From Fasciolopsis buskii (taxonomy: Eukaryota; Platyhelminthes; Trematoda; Plagiorchiida; Fasciolidae): DNA of 64,000 bases. The stretch lies in assembly GCA_008360955.1 (NCBI GenBank), contig LUCM01010546.1:158560-222559 (forward strand), given 5' to 3'. This document shows positions 12,726 through 25,200 of this stretch, piece by piece. A program made the translations under genes and the position numbers. The notes below the pieces were generated by a model. The model saw only the letters and a program-made list of their open reading frames with translations, was not told the DNA's origin and ran no database searches. Each line of letters opens with the position of its first letter. Position 1 is the first letter of the stretch.

Positions 12726-15563
12726 CACTGAACAACTTACTAGGGTAGATTCTATCATGTAATTAGGAATTCTTATCGGCAAATACCAGATGGTCGTCTC
12801 ACATTTTTATTTATGTAAAGGAACTTCGAAGAAAATCTTCACACAACAATACTGAAGCGTTCCTAGGTTAAACAAAACGTTATCCGCCTATTTGTTTACG
12901 AATGGTTTTCCCCATCTCTTCTATTATTTGTTCTTCATTTTTGCTGCTTTAACAGAGGCAGACCTCAGATCCCTTAGTGGAAGTCTGTCAGTTATCAATG
13001 GTGCAAATTTTAAACTGCTGAAGGAACTATGCGTCCAGCAGTAATGTGCATCTTTCCACATGTGAAAAATTTGCCCGGGAAATTTTTGACTGACATGCGT
13101 ACACGTGCGCAAGCAAAACTCTATGTACAAAACAACATATTACACTGCACTGCACTGTAATATAATACAGTACAATACAACACAGTACAAGCCAATCCTT
13201 GTGGAACAATTCTAGATAAACGCTCGTTCTGGTTGTATCTATTGTCCTTTTGTTCGCTGTTGGTTTAGACTGTTCACGGATGAACGGTATCGGATAGTCC
13301 TTCGTAAGCACTAACCTCTTACGAGTTGCATCGTCAATTCTCAGGGAATCGGGCATTACCTCAATTCGAACGGAACCTTTCGGTAACCGAAGAACTTTAC
13401 TCAATTATACCGAAGCTCTATCTGTTCGCTATCTAAATCTTGATGTTTGTCAACCACGTGAGGCACTTTTCACATCGGTAATAAGCATTAGAACTGATAC
13501 AATTTTCTATCCCTCCCCCTCGCTATTGAACCGTTTTCTCCTTTGATAATCATGAAATAAATGTCACGGATGTAGTTAGCCTTTTGTGAAGATGTATAAA
13601 AATAACAGGGCGTTGTATGCAAATACATTTCATTGCCTCCTTGAATAAATTTGACTGAAATTAGAAGCAGAGTCGTGTACGATAGTTTCAACGAAACGGC
13701 CTATGCGTCGGTCCTGTAGAAGTTTGAACGTCAATTGTTACTGTGTAGCGTGTGCAGTAAGCAGTGCAACAGAACACGATGAATTTGATATATTGGATGA
13801 GCTAAGATTGTCCTCATAAAAGCAAATAATTGGTCGAAAATCACGTGGCATAGAAGTCTAAGTCCATTTTTGCGGAACTGAGTGAATCCTAGGTTATTGC
13901 TATTTTTGCAACTTAGAATCTTACTACTGTTTCAAAATAATTTTAAGGTTTTTCAACGTAGCACCCTCAAAACTTGCAGTTTTATCATTTTTCTTTAAAC
14001 ATGCCTGAATGAACATCAATGTAAATAGGGCTTCAAAATGAGTACTTGATTGGCTGCGGATCCTAACGTCTGACTGATTTAATTTAGTTATCTAGGGTCG
14101 ACCTTGGACGCTACTCAAGTCCAAAGAATCGTCGTGGTGTCCGCACTGGGAAATCAGTGTACTTCTGATCTCTGGTTGAAGAACAGAAAATTTACGGAAT
14201 ATCAAAAACTGAAGATCCTGCAGTTACACAAAGGCAACGTAAACCTTCGTGACGAAACACTAATGTTTCGCATAAAATAGCAGAAGATTTCGAGAGATTC
14301 CTTTGGTTGCTTGTAAATTTGATACAAAGGATAATTTGTGGTTCACGTGTTCTCATTTGTACAAAGTCTTATCAAGGCAAATCGATCCTAGTCCAGTTAA
14401 AGAGTGATCCCTGTCTTCGCAACTCGGCGAGCGCAGCATGGCTAATCAGCAAGTGCCATTATGAAGACGAATCAAATTAGGTGTATGAAAGTACCAAAAA
14501 ATTGTGTATGTGCTGGGTAGCAGCAAGCAGCAGTATGCCATTAGATATTTTAGAACGAAACCGAGAATTCAGTTGCACTGATGGTCCTGTGGAAATTCAT
14601 ATCAAGCTTAAAAGCCTGAGAGAAATGGGGTAGAAAACAGACCAACTGGAGAATGGAAAAAAAACCTAAGGTGCTAATCGTTTAGCTCACACATCCTGGC
14701 TGCGAAAAGTAACTGAGTTGTAGGCCTATGAGGCGGCCAGATGAACTATAAAGGAAAATGATGACTCAAGAAATGGCCATCACACGGACACTGACAGTCA
14801 GCTGGTAGTAGCGGGTGGGACCACAGAGAGGGAGCTTAAAGTGAATCGGAAAAAGGCGTTTTGGACGATCGGAATTGTAGACGCCACGAAAGGAGAGACA
14901 AATAAAAGGAGCGTGACATTCAAAGGTGGTAGAGTTACACTGCACAGTAAGTGGTGACGGAAGCAGGAGGTTATTCGGGGCGAAACGGCGGATGGCTTGG
15001 TGCTGACAAGAATGCGGATGGGTGCAGCATTAGTTTAGGTGAGAGAATCTGCTTAGATCACAAGAGGGACATAACAGAAGGCAGGGCCCGTGTTTAGATG
15101 ACTACTTCCGTCATGACCAACGATTGATTTCCATTGAAACTTTAGAGCCATGAATAAACATCAAATGGTAAATTCGAGCATGAAGTATGGAGGTCCTCAA
15201 GGTCCGTTGAGAGAGGTGACGTGGACTTGGAGCAAACAAGCAAACTGCAAGAAGGTTCGGAGACTACGACAAGAATATTCCACGCAATCAAATTAAGCGA
15301 TGAAAGTTAGCAATTGTCGGTCGATAATAACTGAGAAGCATGGAAAAAATACGAGCGCGGCAACCAAAGTCATTCAAGTACGCGGGAATTTTCAATAATG
15401 TAACCCGAAATTGTTCAGAATAATACTTGACACAGATGAGCCTGGCCTTGACCGTTCCGAGCTTAGACTGCTTCTTTAAGCAAATTGTGAACAGACCGCG
15501 AACGGATACAACTACTGAATAGGCACACACTACTTGCCTACGCATGAGGACGTTGGTTCCTTT
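12726..15563. other. intron-like sequence, nothing recognised
   Basis: No splice-bounded exon or repeat was recognised apart from the low-complexity tract at 13137-13192. About 14.6-15.3 kb is more purine-rich and less AT-rich than its surroundings and could be an unrecognised repeat. Confidence 0.4.
13137..13192 (+). repeat. low-complexity ACT/ACA-rich tract
   Basis: An imperfect array of short CACTG, ACAGTA and ACAATACA units, probably a degenerate microsatellite. It creates the odd Cys/Val-rich open frame on the opposite strand. Confidence 0.5.
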
Positions 15564-15705
15564 CCGGTGGTTGTCGGTGGCCAAGTGGATAAGGCCGGTC
15601 TTCTTGACGTGAAGGTCGCGGGTTCGAATTCTCCCACCACCGGTCAAATCCTCCACTTGGCCGCCCTCTATTGGACATGGCCCCTTCCCTGAAAAATGAT
15701 TTGCA
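15564..15705 (+). repeat. tRNA-derived SINE, family A (best copy)
   Basis: The head folds like a tRNA: a 7-nt acceptor-like pair CCGGTGG (15564-15570) and CCACCGG (15637-15643), a Box A-like TGGCCAAGTGG (15578-15588) and a perfect Box B GGTTCGAATTC (15621-15631). The tail ends near CCCTTCCCTGAAAAATGA. A decayed copy with the same tail lies at 28391-28520, and the head recurs inverted near 42.1 kb. Read on the - strand it gives the G-G-R-I-R-T-R-D-L pseudo-protein typical of tRNA-SINE translations. Confidence 0.75.
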
Positions 15706-17180
15706 TTGCTATTTTATTTATAAACGAATTAGAAATATAAAAACGTCTAGCAGCCGCAGTCGTCGGTGGGAAAGGAGTGAAATATATCACTTTGTGCACG
15801 TCACGACAGAGAGTCCTACTCTTCATAAGTTCGATAACCATCGAAAATGATGACCTCTTAATTGCAACTACCTTCTCGAAAATAATAAATGAAACTGACA
15901 GAACCAAGTTGCTTGAGGACTGAAGGAAATTCAGCCTACGGGAAACCATTTATAACGTGTTACTAGGGATGAGATCGCTAAAATGCAGCAACGACTAAGG
16001 GGGGATTTTAGAATTTACGATCAACAGACTCTTATAGCGGCATGAGTAAAACCAACATAGATTAACGTTTACTCATACTAACTGGGAGTTCGTTGGTGCA
16101 AAAAGGTCGACACTAATCGTCCTCTTAACATGAATTTCCAACAGTGAAATGGCCCAAATCAATAGTCCATGTCTAGCCAACAAAACGAAGGATATCGTGG
16201 TAACCTTAAACAAGGGTTTTGTCTTGTGATTGTTAAACCGTAGGGATAACAGACGGTTAATTAACGAACTGGAAAACACAAGTCATAGGATAAATCGAAC
16301 CAAATGAGCGGAGAGAGGGTGATTGGGGGCTGCGCGTGCATAACCGTGAACAATGTAGTCTTTCCAAGCGCAGATTTTATTTGCTAACTTATCAATAAAC
16401 AGCAAATTTTCTGGCTGTAGTTCATTCACAAAATTCTCACGATCCTGGTTTTTAACTTCTCGTAAGATGTGATCACTATTAGTTGTCATATAGAATATTT
16501 TTCTCCTAATTGTTGTTCTGTTGCTTTTATCTCCCCTCGTTAGTAATGTATAGTGTTGTGTGTCGTTAAAAGCATGAACGCCTGAAATCGTTCGGTTTTT
16601 CTCGGTATATTACGAGGAACTCCAAATGGAAATCTAGCTGTCATTCAACTTATGGCAGAAGATATTAGAATCACTTGGAAATGTTTCATTCTTATTCTAC
16701 CTAGTGGCTAGTGTATAGATCAGGTTCAGTACCCGCGAGACGAAAATCGCAATGCACCTTAAACTTTTAGCGAACTGTCACACGAATTAGGCAATTTGTT
16801 AGCATGCCACTCGAGGAAGAAAAACACTACAGAAGCAAGTATAAAGGAGGCGAACAGTTTCGCATTAAACTGATGCCCCGGTTCTTTGAATCAGAGAAAG
16901 TGTCATGGGAATTAACCTATTTGCAACTGAGTAGCATGAAAACTTACTGTGCTAGTAATGCAAATAAAACAAACTTATTTATTAACCTCCGATTCAAAGA
17001 ACGTTGAACGCAGCTTTCTTTGTTGCGTTCTTGACATTTCTTCCTCAGTACCTGTTTGAGGGGCATAGTGAAGTTAGTGTATCTATGCTTATGGGAATTG
17101 ATTCGCATGAACGGATAGACTGATCGGCGCCACTCTGGAGAGCAATAGAAACACTAAACAGAATACGTTCCGGCATACAG
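15706..17180. other. intron-like sequence
   Basis: Nothing firm. A - strand stretch near 16283-16489 reads N-H-P-L-S-A-H-L, faintly like the LINE C-terminal fragment at 7.6 kb. A short hairpin GAACGCA/TGCGTTC lies near 17007-17032. Confidence 0.35.
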
Positions 17181-17204
17181 GAAACCGGTTTCTGTCCGGC
17201 AATT
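17181..17204 (+). CDS. possible extra micro-exon (24 nt), weak
   Basis: The acceptor is CCGGCATACAG and the donor GTGAGC at 17205. It is open in phase 1 (N-R-F-L-S-G-N). It fits the series between micro-exons 9 and 10 but both sites are below average, so it is not counted in the 27. Confidence 0.25.
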
Positions 17205-17466
17205 GTGAGCCACGGTACAAACGTGCATTAGTCCGTTAACTCTGGATGGAAAACTTGCTTATCTCTAGCGAATGAAATTCAATTAGAAAACCTTTCACTA
17301 CTACGAATTCTTTCAAATTTGGCAGTCGCATAAGATATACACATTCTTGTTCTTGAGCCTTAGTTCGTTTTAATTAGAGAAAAGTTACTGATTTTCAGAC
17401 GACTGCATAATTTCGGTATATTTTCACTCGTGTGACTCCATCTGTTATCGCATACCCTGTTCTCAG

Positions 17467-17481
17467 ACAACGACTCTCTTC
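17467..17481 (+). CDS. micro-exon 10 (15 nt)
   Basis: The strong acceptor CATACCCTGTTCTCAG and donor GTGAGT at 17482 bracket 15 nt, which read N-D-S-L in phase 1. Confidence 0.62.
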
Positions 17482-18380
17482 GTGAGTTTACAAGAACGAG
17501 TAAATCCTTCGTTTTTCACATATGGCAAACTGACTCACCAAGAATCTACAAGCAGCATCTGTATCTCCTTCGATATGTTGTCGCTCATTGAGGAATACAG
17601 TTTAGCAACTACTGCGTACAATGCAGCAACTTTCCACGTTGATCGATGTCGAAACAGCATTCGGTATGTTCACAAGCAAGGAACATCATTTTGCAAAGCT
17701 GCACAGAAAGCTTAGACGTAAACAAACACCATTCCCTCATTTCCTAGAACATACTGCAATCCATCATTTCTTTTTCAAGTTATTTGGTCCAGTTTCACTC
17801 ATTCTAGCTGATACAAAAAACCGGTAATAGTTGAGAGTTATCAAATGCGTAAAATTTCTCGGCTTCGGCACTAAACTTGTTGGAAAAATTCGACACCCTT
17901 ATGCCTAGCATTGACCAAAGTAACCGCTGTTTTCTTATACATTTGTGGTTGAAGAGGTAGCAAGAGCACAAACAAGGGTGCTGGGGTATAAATGTTGGTT
18001 GAATTTGCGATGTAATCTTGTAGTGATCACACTTCTGGACCGTGTTCTCCTAACTGTAATGCGGCTTTGGAATATACTCCATGGAGAACAGGGAGCCAAC
18101 GTTGTTGCAGTAGATTAAACACAATTTTCCAGATTTACCTTATTTTGAATAGAATGTTTATTTTTTTGATACTCGGTTGTACACATGTACAAGGCATATA
18201 TTTACAAATAACCTCAAATGCTTACACATGCACTCCATTATGCTAATACCGACGTTGGGAAAGAGCTGCACACAGATAAGTGATTGTGTAGTTATTGGAC
18301 AGTTATGTCTCTGCTACGGGTGAGCTGAGCGTTGTCATACTCTGACTGTCTCATTTTAATTCCATTTTTTCTCTCCAAAG

Positions 18381-18416
18381 CATCAGAACCGAAAATATAT
18401 CTATACCAAGTATTTT
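18381..18416 (+). CDS. micro-exon 11 (36 nt)
   Basis: This has one of the best acceptors in the window (CCATTTTTTCTCTCCAAAG) and donor GTGAGT at 18417. The phase-1 reading is S-E-P-K-I-Y-L-Y-Q-V-F. Confidence 0.72.
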
Positions 18417-19137
18417 GTGAGTATAAGTTGCACCGCTTTATTCAATCTCAATTTTTGCGCGGAAACACTGTTTCTCAAATCCTAGACTTGATCTCAGAGC
18501 CAGAATCTGCTGGGTTTGTTTTTGTTTTTCGATGCTCCTTTGCAGTTTGGGTTCGAAAAAGCACGGAGTTGCAAAATTTGGGGAAAAAAATGAAATTTGA
18601 GTAGAACGGCATTACATAGAAGGAAACTGGCCAATGACCCGTTTTCAGGTTCACTCTGGGCTCTTTTTTGAAGTGTTTCTAACTTCATACGTCTCAAATT
18701 ACTGTTTACTGGCGCATAGTAATCGTTTTAGGGACACCATAACTGCGTCGTCAAAGTTTCTTACGGATTGGACATCATCGCTACCACAACAAATCGAACA
18801 TTTCTCAACTATTAAGTCTAATATTTAAACTGTGTACTACGCCATCGGTCCACCAAATTGAACTGAGCGAATGGAGTGGATCTACCGATCTTGTCATTCG
18901 GATATAGAGCACTGGTCAGGGAGTGAACCTGATATTACTGTTACCAGTGTTAGTTGAAAAGTTGATCATTCATCCCATGTCGAAGCACAACATTCTGCGG
19001 TCGACAGAAGTGACCGCGGATAGGAGGATTAAATGTCCCAACGCCTAGAATTACTTCATCACGTCTTTCAATGCATGAATTCTGATTTATTGATTTTGTG
19101 TTCAATTTTATCCTTTCTGGACATGTGCCTACGATAG

Positions 19138-19155
19138 CGGCTAATATTTACGACT
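19138..19155 (+). CDS. micro-exon 12 (18 nt)
   Basis: The acceptor GCCTACGATAG has a T/C-rich stretch 20-35 nt upstream; the donor is GTGAGT at 19156. The phase-1 reading is A-N-I-Y-D. Confidence 0.5.
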
Positions 19156-20384
19156 GTGAGTACAATGGAAGTTTTGTGCACTTACAACTAGTATATCACC
19201 TAAAAACTTCACAGTATCCGTAATTTTGAGAGGCCCAATCTGAAACTATTTCTTGGTGCAGAAATAAGTCACATTTTTCACTAGTTTGATTGATATGTTG
19301 TGAGTGCGTAGATAAAAATCTCCTGTTACTAAGTGTTTTTATCACAAATTAACATCTAAAATGCAATTTTGAAGAGAATTTGATCAGCTAGCATCAAATA
19401 ATAGATTACCAATTGGAAATTAACTTTCCATCACAAACCCCGGACTATCTGGTCAATTTGAATTCCGGAGGTATCTAACTTGAGTCTCTCTCTTATCAGA
19501 GTTTACCTTCTCCAGCGCACCCCAGCTTGTGTACCGGTGCTTTCCAAATGGAAGACCTATGTATTATCGCTGCGTCACCAGTTCCCGTCTAGGCTAATCA
19601 GAACAGCCTAGTTAAGTTCGCTTTTTGGCACAATTCTCGCTGGCTAGAAGGGGGCTGGTAGAGCTGCGGTAATAAGGATGACTTCCAGTTGGAAAGCAAG
19701 GGTTCGCACCCCATTTGGAATGAAGCATATGAACCAGTAGTGAAATCTAATGAGAGCGAAATTTGAGTATGATATTTTCCAAGTCTTGAAGTTTGTATGT
19801 GAAAGTTGTAATCCGAACGGGAGTACGTCAAGTGAATAAACATTAGCTGCGCAGTCTATTCATGTTGAATGACGTGTATTCACTGTTCTGAATTCTACTT
19901 TTCAGTCAGCTAATCCTAAATCTATATCGTCCCTCCGCACTAGCGCAAGCGTGAAAAACCAGTCACCCGGGCAAGAAATTTTGCTTATTAGGTGAAATAA
20001 CTGCATATTTGTTGACTACATTTGCGACTTCCATTTGTGGTATCCGGATCGCTCATCTTGACTGGTTGGCCCAACTCACGATGTGACCTTCTCAGGTTGC
20101 ATATTCGCACTGTTGCCTTCTGACCACATCACTATTTTCGTTAGCCGACGGTAGATTTTGGGATGATGCTGTTTAATCCTGGCCTTGCGATCTGCACTTA
20201 ATGGATGTCTAGCAAGACCGGGTCACATCCACGAACGTGCATTGACTGCGATTTGTCTGCCAAGGTCCACCGACAGACCCGTAACTATGAGACAGCTTTA
20301 TTAGACTCTAGAGCAACACCAATTACATTACCATTTCTTGACAACCCACAAGTAATCATAGGGTAAGAACAAAAGAATTAGAGA

Positions 20385-21288
20385 ATATGTCCCGCTCTTT
20401 AAAAAGGGGTTGTTCAGTGACTGAGCTAACTATAAGGGTATTAGCCTAATCCCGAAAGCGTCAGAGCCTCTTCCGTCAGTCATCCTTAGCTTGTTATGGA
20501 TGCGCTGATGAAATCTTTGCCCTTTGATAGGTGTTGGTGCACCGTAATCCTTTCGAAAGTCTAACGATCACCGTGTTCGTAGAGATTCGCATATCCTTTG
20601 ACTCTGTTGATAGGTGTGCATTACGGCACTGTTTGTTGAGGAAGGCAGCACCTAAGGAGTGTTTTTCGGTCATCACAGAGTTGCACCATAATACACCAGG
20701 TCCGATTAGGACATACAAACAGCTTTCGCCTCGCTTCGTCGTATCCAGCGGAGTACAGCAAGAGTAGTTTTAGGAAATGAAGTTCAGGTCCTCCAAGGAA
20801 AAAGATATTGCCTCAGAGTTTGCCGATAATAGTGCCTTGCTGATTAACAGCGCACCGGCAATTCAGCGTGCGCTGGACCGTTCAGCGAATGGGGTCTGTA
20901 GGTATGGCATGCTCTTTGCACCACCAAATAAGGAGGTACTTCTTCAAGACTGGCAAGAATCTGTGCTTACACTCGCAGTTTGTGGTGATCAGTTAGGGGT
21001 AGTTAATAGTTTCGAGTACCTCGGTAGACTGTTTACACCTGGGAGAAGTGTTGTGGAGGAAGTCACATCACGAAATGCGACAATCAGCGCAGCTTTTGTC
21101 AACGTGCGACACTTCTGGGAGCACTGCAACATCCAGCTTTCCCTCGAGCGCAGGATTTAAAATGCCATATTTCGTCGTTTTCTTCTTTACAGTTGCGAGA
21201 CTTGGCTCGTGCATGTAGTGGGTGCTCGGCGACTTTCTGTTTTCGACCACGGATGTCTCCAAAGCATTGCTCGAGTCTGATAGGAAAA
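20385..21288 (+). pseudogene. LINE ORF2 reverse-transcriptase relic 1
   Basis: Blocks of a non-LTR reverse transcriptase appear in the right order on the + strand, but in different frames. Near 20394 there is L-F-K-K-G followed by A-N-Y-K-G-I-S-L-I-P (RT fingers). At 20594-20760 come F-D-S-V-D-R-C-A-L and V-S-S-G-V-Q-Q (palm). The block after SGVxQG is deleted. At 20818-20830 E-F-A-D-N-S-A-L-L replaces the expected YADD-containing motif. Then come Q-L-G-V-V-N-S-F-E-Y-L-G-R-L and R-R-L-S-V-F-D-H-G-C-L (thumb and C-terminal region). Stops and frameshifts make it dead. It runs into the gap at 21289. Confidence 0.85.
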
Positions 21289-21691
21289 NNNNNNNNNNNN
21301 NNNNNNNNNNNNNNNNNNNNNNNNNNNNNNNNNNNNNNNNNNNNNNNNNNNNNNNNNNNNNNNNNNNNNNNNNNNNNNNNNNNNNNNNNNNNNNNNNNNN
21401 NNNNNNNNNNNNNNNNNNNNNNNNNNNNNNNNNNNNNNNNNNNNNNNNNNNNNNNNNNNNNNNNNNNNNNNNNNNNNNNNNNNNNNNNNNNNNNNNNNNN
21501 NNNNNNNNNNNNNNNNNNNNNNNNNNNNNNNNNNNNNNNNNNNNNNNNNNNNNNNNNNNNNNNNNNNNNNNNNNNNNNNNNNNNNNNNNNNNNNNNNNNN
21601 NNNNNNNNNNNNNNNNNNNNNNNNNNNNNNNNNNNNNNNNNNNNNNNNNNNNNNNNNNNNNNNNNNNNNNNNNNNNNNNNNNNNNNNNNNN
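21289..21691. other. assembly gap (403 N)
   Basis: A run of N inside or at the 3' end of the LINE relic. The left flank is LINE C-terminal coding; the right flank is AT-rich and ends in a TA microsatellite, so the missing part is probably repeat. Confidence 0.95.
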
Positions 21692-21841
21692 ATACGGCGG
21701 AATAACAGAAATTATAAATCAGCTTGTTGTTGCTGATCATCATTAGCATTATTACCATTATTCCTATCTTATCCACTTTATGTATAGTTCCATTTATATA
21801 TTGTTGCAATAGTACCTTGCCTATTTCCAAGCCGATGTCAT

Positions 21842-21884
21842 GTATATATATATATATATATATATAAATATATATATATATATG
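21842..21884. repeat. (TA)n microsatellite
   Basis: About 42 nt of nearly pure TA repeat with one AAA interruption, shortly right of the assembly gap. Confidence 0.9.
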
Positions 21885-23060
21885 CGGTGCATGTATGTGT
21901 GTCACAAAATGCTGATCTGCTCGTCGAGTCAACAGACGTAGCTCCTCGCTTAGTGGAAACTCCGAAGCAGCATGACTGCTTCTGTGGCCCACTAGAACTG
22001 CGAAGAAGTTGGTACTAGTATGATGGAGGATACGTGAACATGAGTAGATCGTGTATTCCCTCCCGTAGCACGAACTAACCAGAAGCAGTCACTTGAATAA
22101 GCAACAACGATTATGTCAAAAGGATTGTTCAACGGTCCAAAGTCAAGTTAGTAAAAAACAAGCGAAAGAAAGGCAAAACGCAGATAGATAACACGAATCC
22201 GCTAACGCGGCCTTTGTCAGCTGAGCACTAATTTTGGCATTGACCATAATGCTTCTTCGAGTGGCTGCTTCTGACCGGTTCATGCTGTTGGGTCGATTAC
22301 CCTCTTCATTCGTTGTGGATGACTTCGGCTAGCGAGGTCAGCCCAACCACTCCTTAGACAATGGCTGTCGAAAATTTCGATATTTTGAGTTTCGCTAAGC
22401 TAAATCAATTAACTGCACAATTGCATACCAAACCTAGTTACATTACTGAAAGATTAGGTGAAATAGGTGGCGCTAAATAAAGGGGGAATATCGACCGAAT
22501 CTAGGTGAGCTCGTACAGATTGATCGTGAGATGTCTGTGGAAAATTCGTTTGACGTACTGATTCCTGACGACTTTCATTTACAAATAAGAGTAATTAGAC
22601 AAATACTTCATTGGTTTCGTTTACTGTACTTCCCCATTTGGTCCTTTTTATTATCGGAAAACCCTGGCTTTTGACGAAAACTATATGGAACAGCCTCTCG
22701 CTGGTTTTATTTCTTTGTTCCGTCCGACTTGCTTTTTCCCTTGTCAGTTAAATCATCTTGCTCTGCTGGTTCGCCAGTGTGAAGGCGTAATATCCATTGG
22801 GTCAAGACCTACAAAATTGAAATCTCAGTAGACTAACGTTCCCAAAAATGTGAACACTGTTCAGATAATGGTGAAGTTTTCTGCAGAGCCTACTGTGAAA
22901 CGGTTTACTCGACATTGTACGTCATATAAGCCCAGTTAATCGATCGATGATACGAACACGCGTATGTATCTAATCAGTGGTGTACATTTTCTCACTACCA
23001 AGCCATGCCACGACCAAAGTCCCATTGCTGTATGCTGGATAGGTACATGTAAAGCGAATT

Positions 23061-23100
23061 CAGGGTGCATCATGTTTCAATTTATGAAATCAGCACCCTG
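23061..23100. other. 40-nt hairpin-forming palindrome
   Basis: CAGGGTGC (23061-23068) pairs exactly with GCACCCTG (23093-23100), and an inner TTTCA/TGAAA pair extends the stem. It lies about 60 nt upstream of the micro-exon 13 acceptor. It could be a remnant of a small inverted-repeat element; no function can be assigned. Confidence 0.5.
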
Positions 23101-23163
23101 TGAAATAACTTCTGTAGGGTATACAAACTCTTCAACTGGTTGACAGGTCTTTCTTCTTCACAG

Positions 23164-23184
23164 TGCTCCGTGATATTCTGCAAG
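23164..23184 (+). CDS. micro-exon 13 (21 nt)
   Basis: An excellent acceptor (GGTCTTTCTTCTTCACAG) and donor CAAG|GTAAGC. The phase-1 reading is L-R-D-I-L-Q. Confidence 0.7.
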
Positions 23185-24064
23185 GTAAGCATCTGTTGCC
23201 TTTCGCCGTGTGTTTCTTAGATTAGAAAGGTACAATAGGAACGGCACCAACTTAGGCAACATGCATGAAATTTGTGTAAAGGCTTTATTTTATGGTGATA
23301 CCCAATGCCAGATCAGCATAGTTGAACCAAACCAGTAAGAATGCTGTTCCATGAGGTACACAATCAGTCGCAGCTATTGGAAGGCAGGAACCAGATTAAA
23401 CAAATAACTTCCCAACCCCTACTCAAAATTACTCGCAAATTTAGCAGTGTGATTTGCTACCGCTGGGACTTCCTTATTGTTAGGCTTTTTCGAACGAACG
23501 ACTTTCGTCTTCCGGTTTCAACATACTTTTTCACTGGTACACGCTCGGGACCATTATGCTGGCATAAAATGATCACGTTGACTAACGGCTTACATCTTTC
23601 CATGATACCTTCGTGCTGCTCAGTATGTCAATTTTGAAAAGACCGGCAAGTTTATCGACAATATCGCGTGATTGGTTAACAAGAGAACCACGTGAAACTG
23701 CCTCACGGTGTACCGATTGTCAGCCCTTTATCTCCGGGACTGGGGAGAAAAAGTGGACCTGTGGTTGAAAGAATATTTCGATAACATCTTTTCCTCGTGC
23801 GAAGTAGATCAATTTGTGGGGTGTGATTTTCAGGCACTCTGAGATTGAGTGGCATCGCATCAAGACTACCCATTGGCTCCGGGAAGTGGCAACGGAACTG
23901 CGGTGAAAAATGTAAATACACCGTGTCCAGAAGTTGTGAGAATACCGCAGTAGAAAAAAAATTTAACGAGTAATTTTAAAGCGAGATACTAAACTCACGA
24001 ATACATCCACATTCGGTGAAACGAAAAATTAGACACAAAGGAATACGAATGTGATTATTTTCAC

Positions 24065-25200
24065 TTGGTAGGAATGTAAACAGACCGATAATATGTGAAA
24101 GGCATTGACCGTATTTTGGCAATTTAAAATCTTAAATCCAGAAAGGCGAAGAACAGTTACCTATGAATGAGGGAGAACAAGTTGCCTAGAAAATTTGAGG
24201 AAGTCCTCCGTTTCCAAATAGAATCAGCAGGACGGCAAACGTCCCTGCGTGTTTGAATTGATCTGATCAACAGGACAAGTAGATAAGTTCGCTGCCATGT
24301 ATTGCAGACGAGTTCAAAGGAGTAAGACCGTACATTTCGGAGTACCTCAGAGGTATTTCACCAATGGTGTTGATTTTTCGGCTCAAATTTTGCACAACTT
24401 GATCCTGTTCTGTGGAATTACTGAGATGGCCATTGCCGAGCTTTTGAGACAGCTAAAACTGTTTTGCATTGCTAACAATTAAGCGACCGTTTAACAGAAT
24501 CGAATGCAGGGTGAAAAATTCGAGAAAAATCTGCGCGTGCAATCCAAAGGATTTGGGTAACTGCAGTGAGGTTTTGTCTTGTAGGGCAAACCGAAAGAGT
24601 CATTTGCTTGTGTTTTAGGATGGCCAGTTTCTTTTAGCTTTTAGACCTCAGGATGAAGGGGCGATGGGATGAAATGGCTCTTGTCTGGAATACGGGAACT
24701 GACTAATGTAAGTTGCAAGCCACGTAATGGCAAGTCTGTTTGCAATCGGGATGGAATGCTTTGTAAAAGCTGACTAAAAGAACACTTATCATTGTAAAAA
24801 AATTGGGAATTGAACAAACACATTGGTTTTGTGAAGCCGGCACCTCACTTTAGAATGAAGACACTACCAAGGTACTAAGCCCTAGTGTTATTGTGGTTAA
24901 ACGTAATGGAGTCGAACATCTCTTCCCTGAAAGAGAATTTCCACAATCAGCACATGTCAATCCCAGAGCCCATGAACTACCAGAATCCTCTGCGTGGAAA
25001 CTGAACCCCGTTGATACTCTCTACTCTGCAATACGGGCTACTTATATTGCATTTTTTTCTTTTCAAGCAAAAGCGCAATTCCTTGTTATGGCGTGGTTGC
25101 AGGTTGCATTTGGTTAGGATTCGCCTTGTATTCAGCAAGTCTACTCGTCTTATCCGGATAAGCCGATTACAAAATATCAAGTAATTCGATAAAACAAGAA
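24065..25200 (-). repeat. decayed CR1/Jockey-like LINE relic, - copy of the inverted pair
   Basis: Reverse complement of the block at 11670-12725, with scattered indels. On the - strand the RT region gives F-F-S-N-F-S-P and, about 65 codons on, G-T-P-K-C-T-V-L, closer to the family motif GTPQGSVL than the + copy. Many stops. The two copies may be independent insertions of one family or a local inverted duplication. Confidence 0.6.

Noticed and set aside
15288..15656. 122-codon - strand frame beginning M-E-D-L-T-G-G-G-R-I-R-T-R-D-L
   Set aside because: The N-terminal part is the translated SINE at 15.56 kb, a common artefact in automatic gene sets.
17482..17640. I-S-F-D-M-L-S-L resembling a Penelope RT motif (SFDVxSLF)
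   Set aside because: Single motif, no second RT block nearby, and the start overlaps the intron after micro-exon 10.
19285..19299. + strand 15-nt segment before GTGAGT
   Set aside because: Closed in phase 1 (TGA) although the sites are fair.
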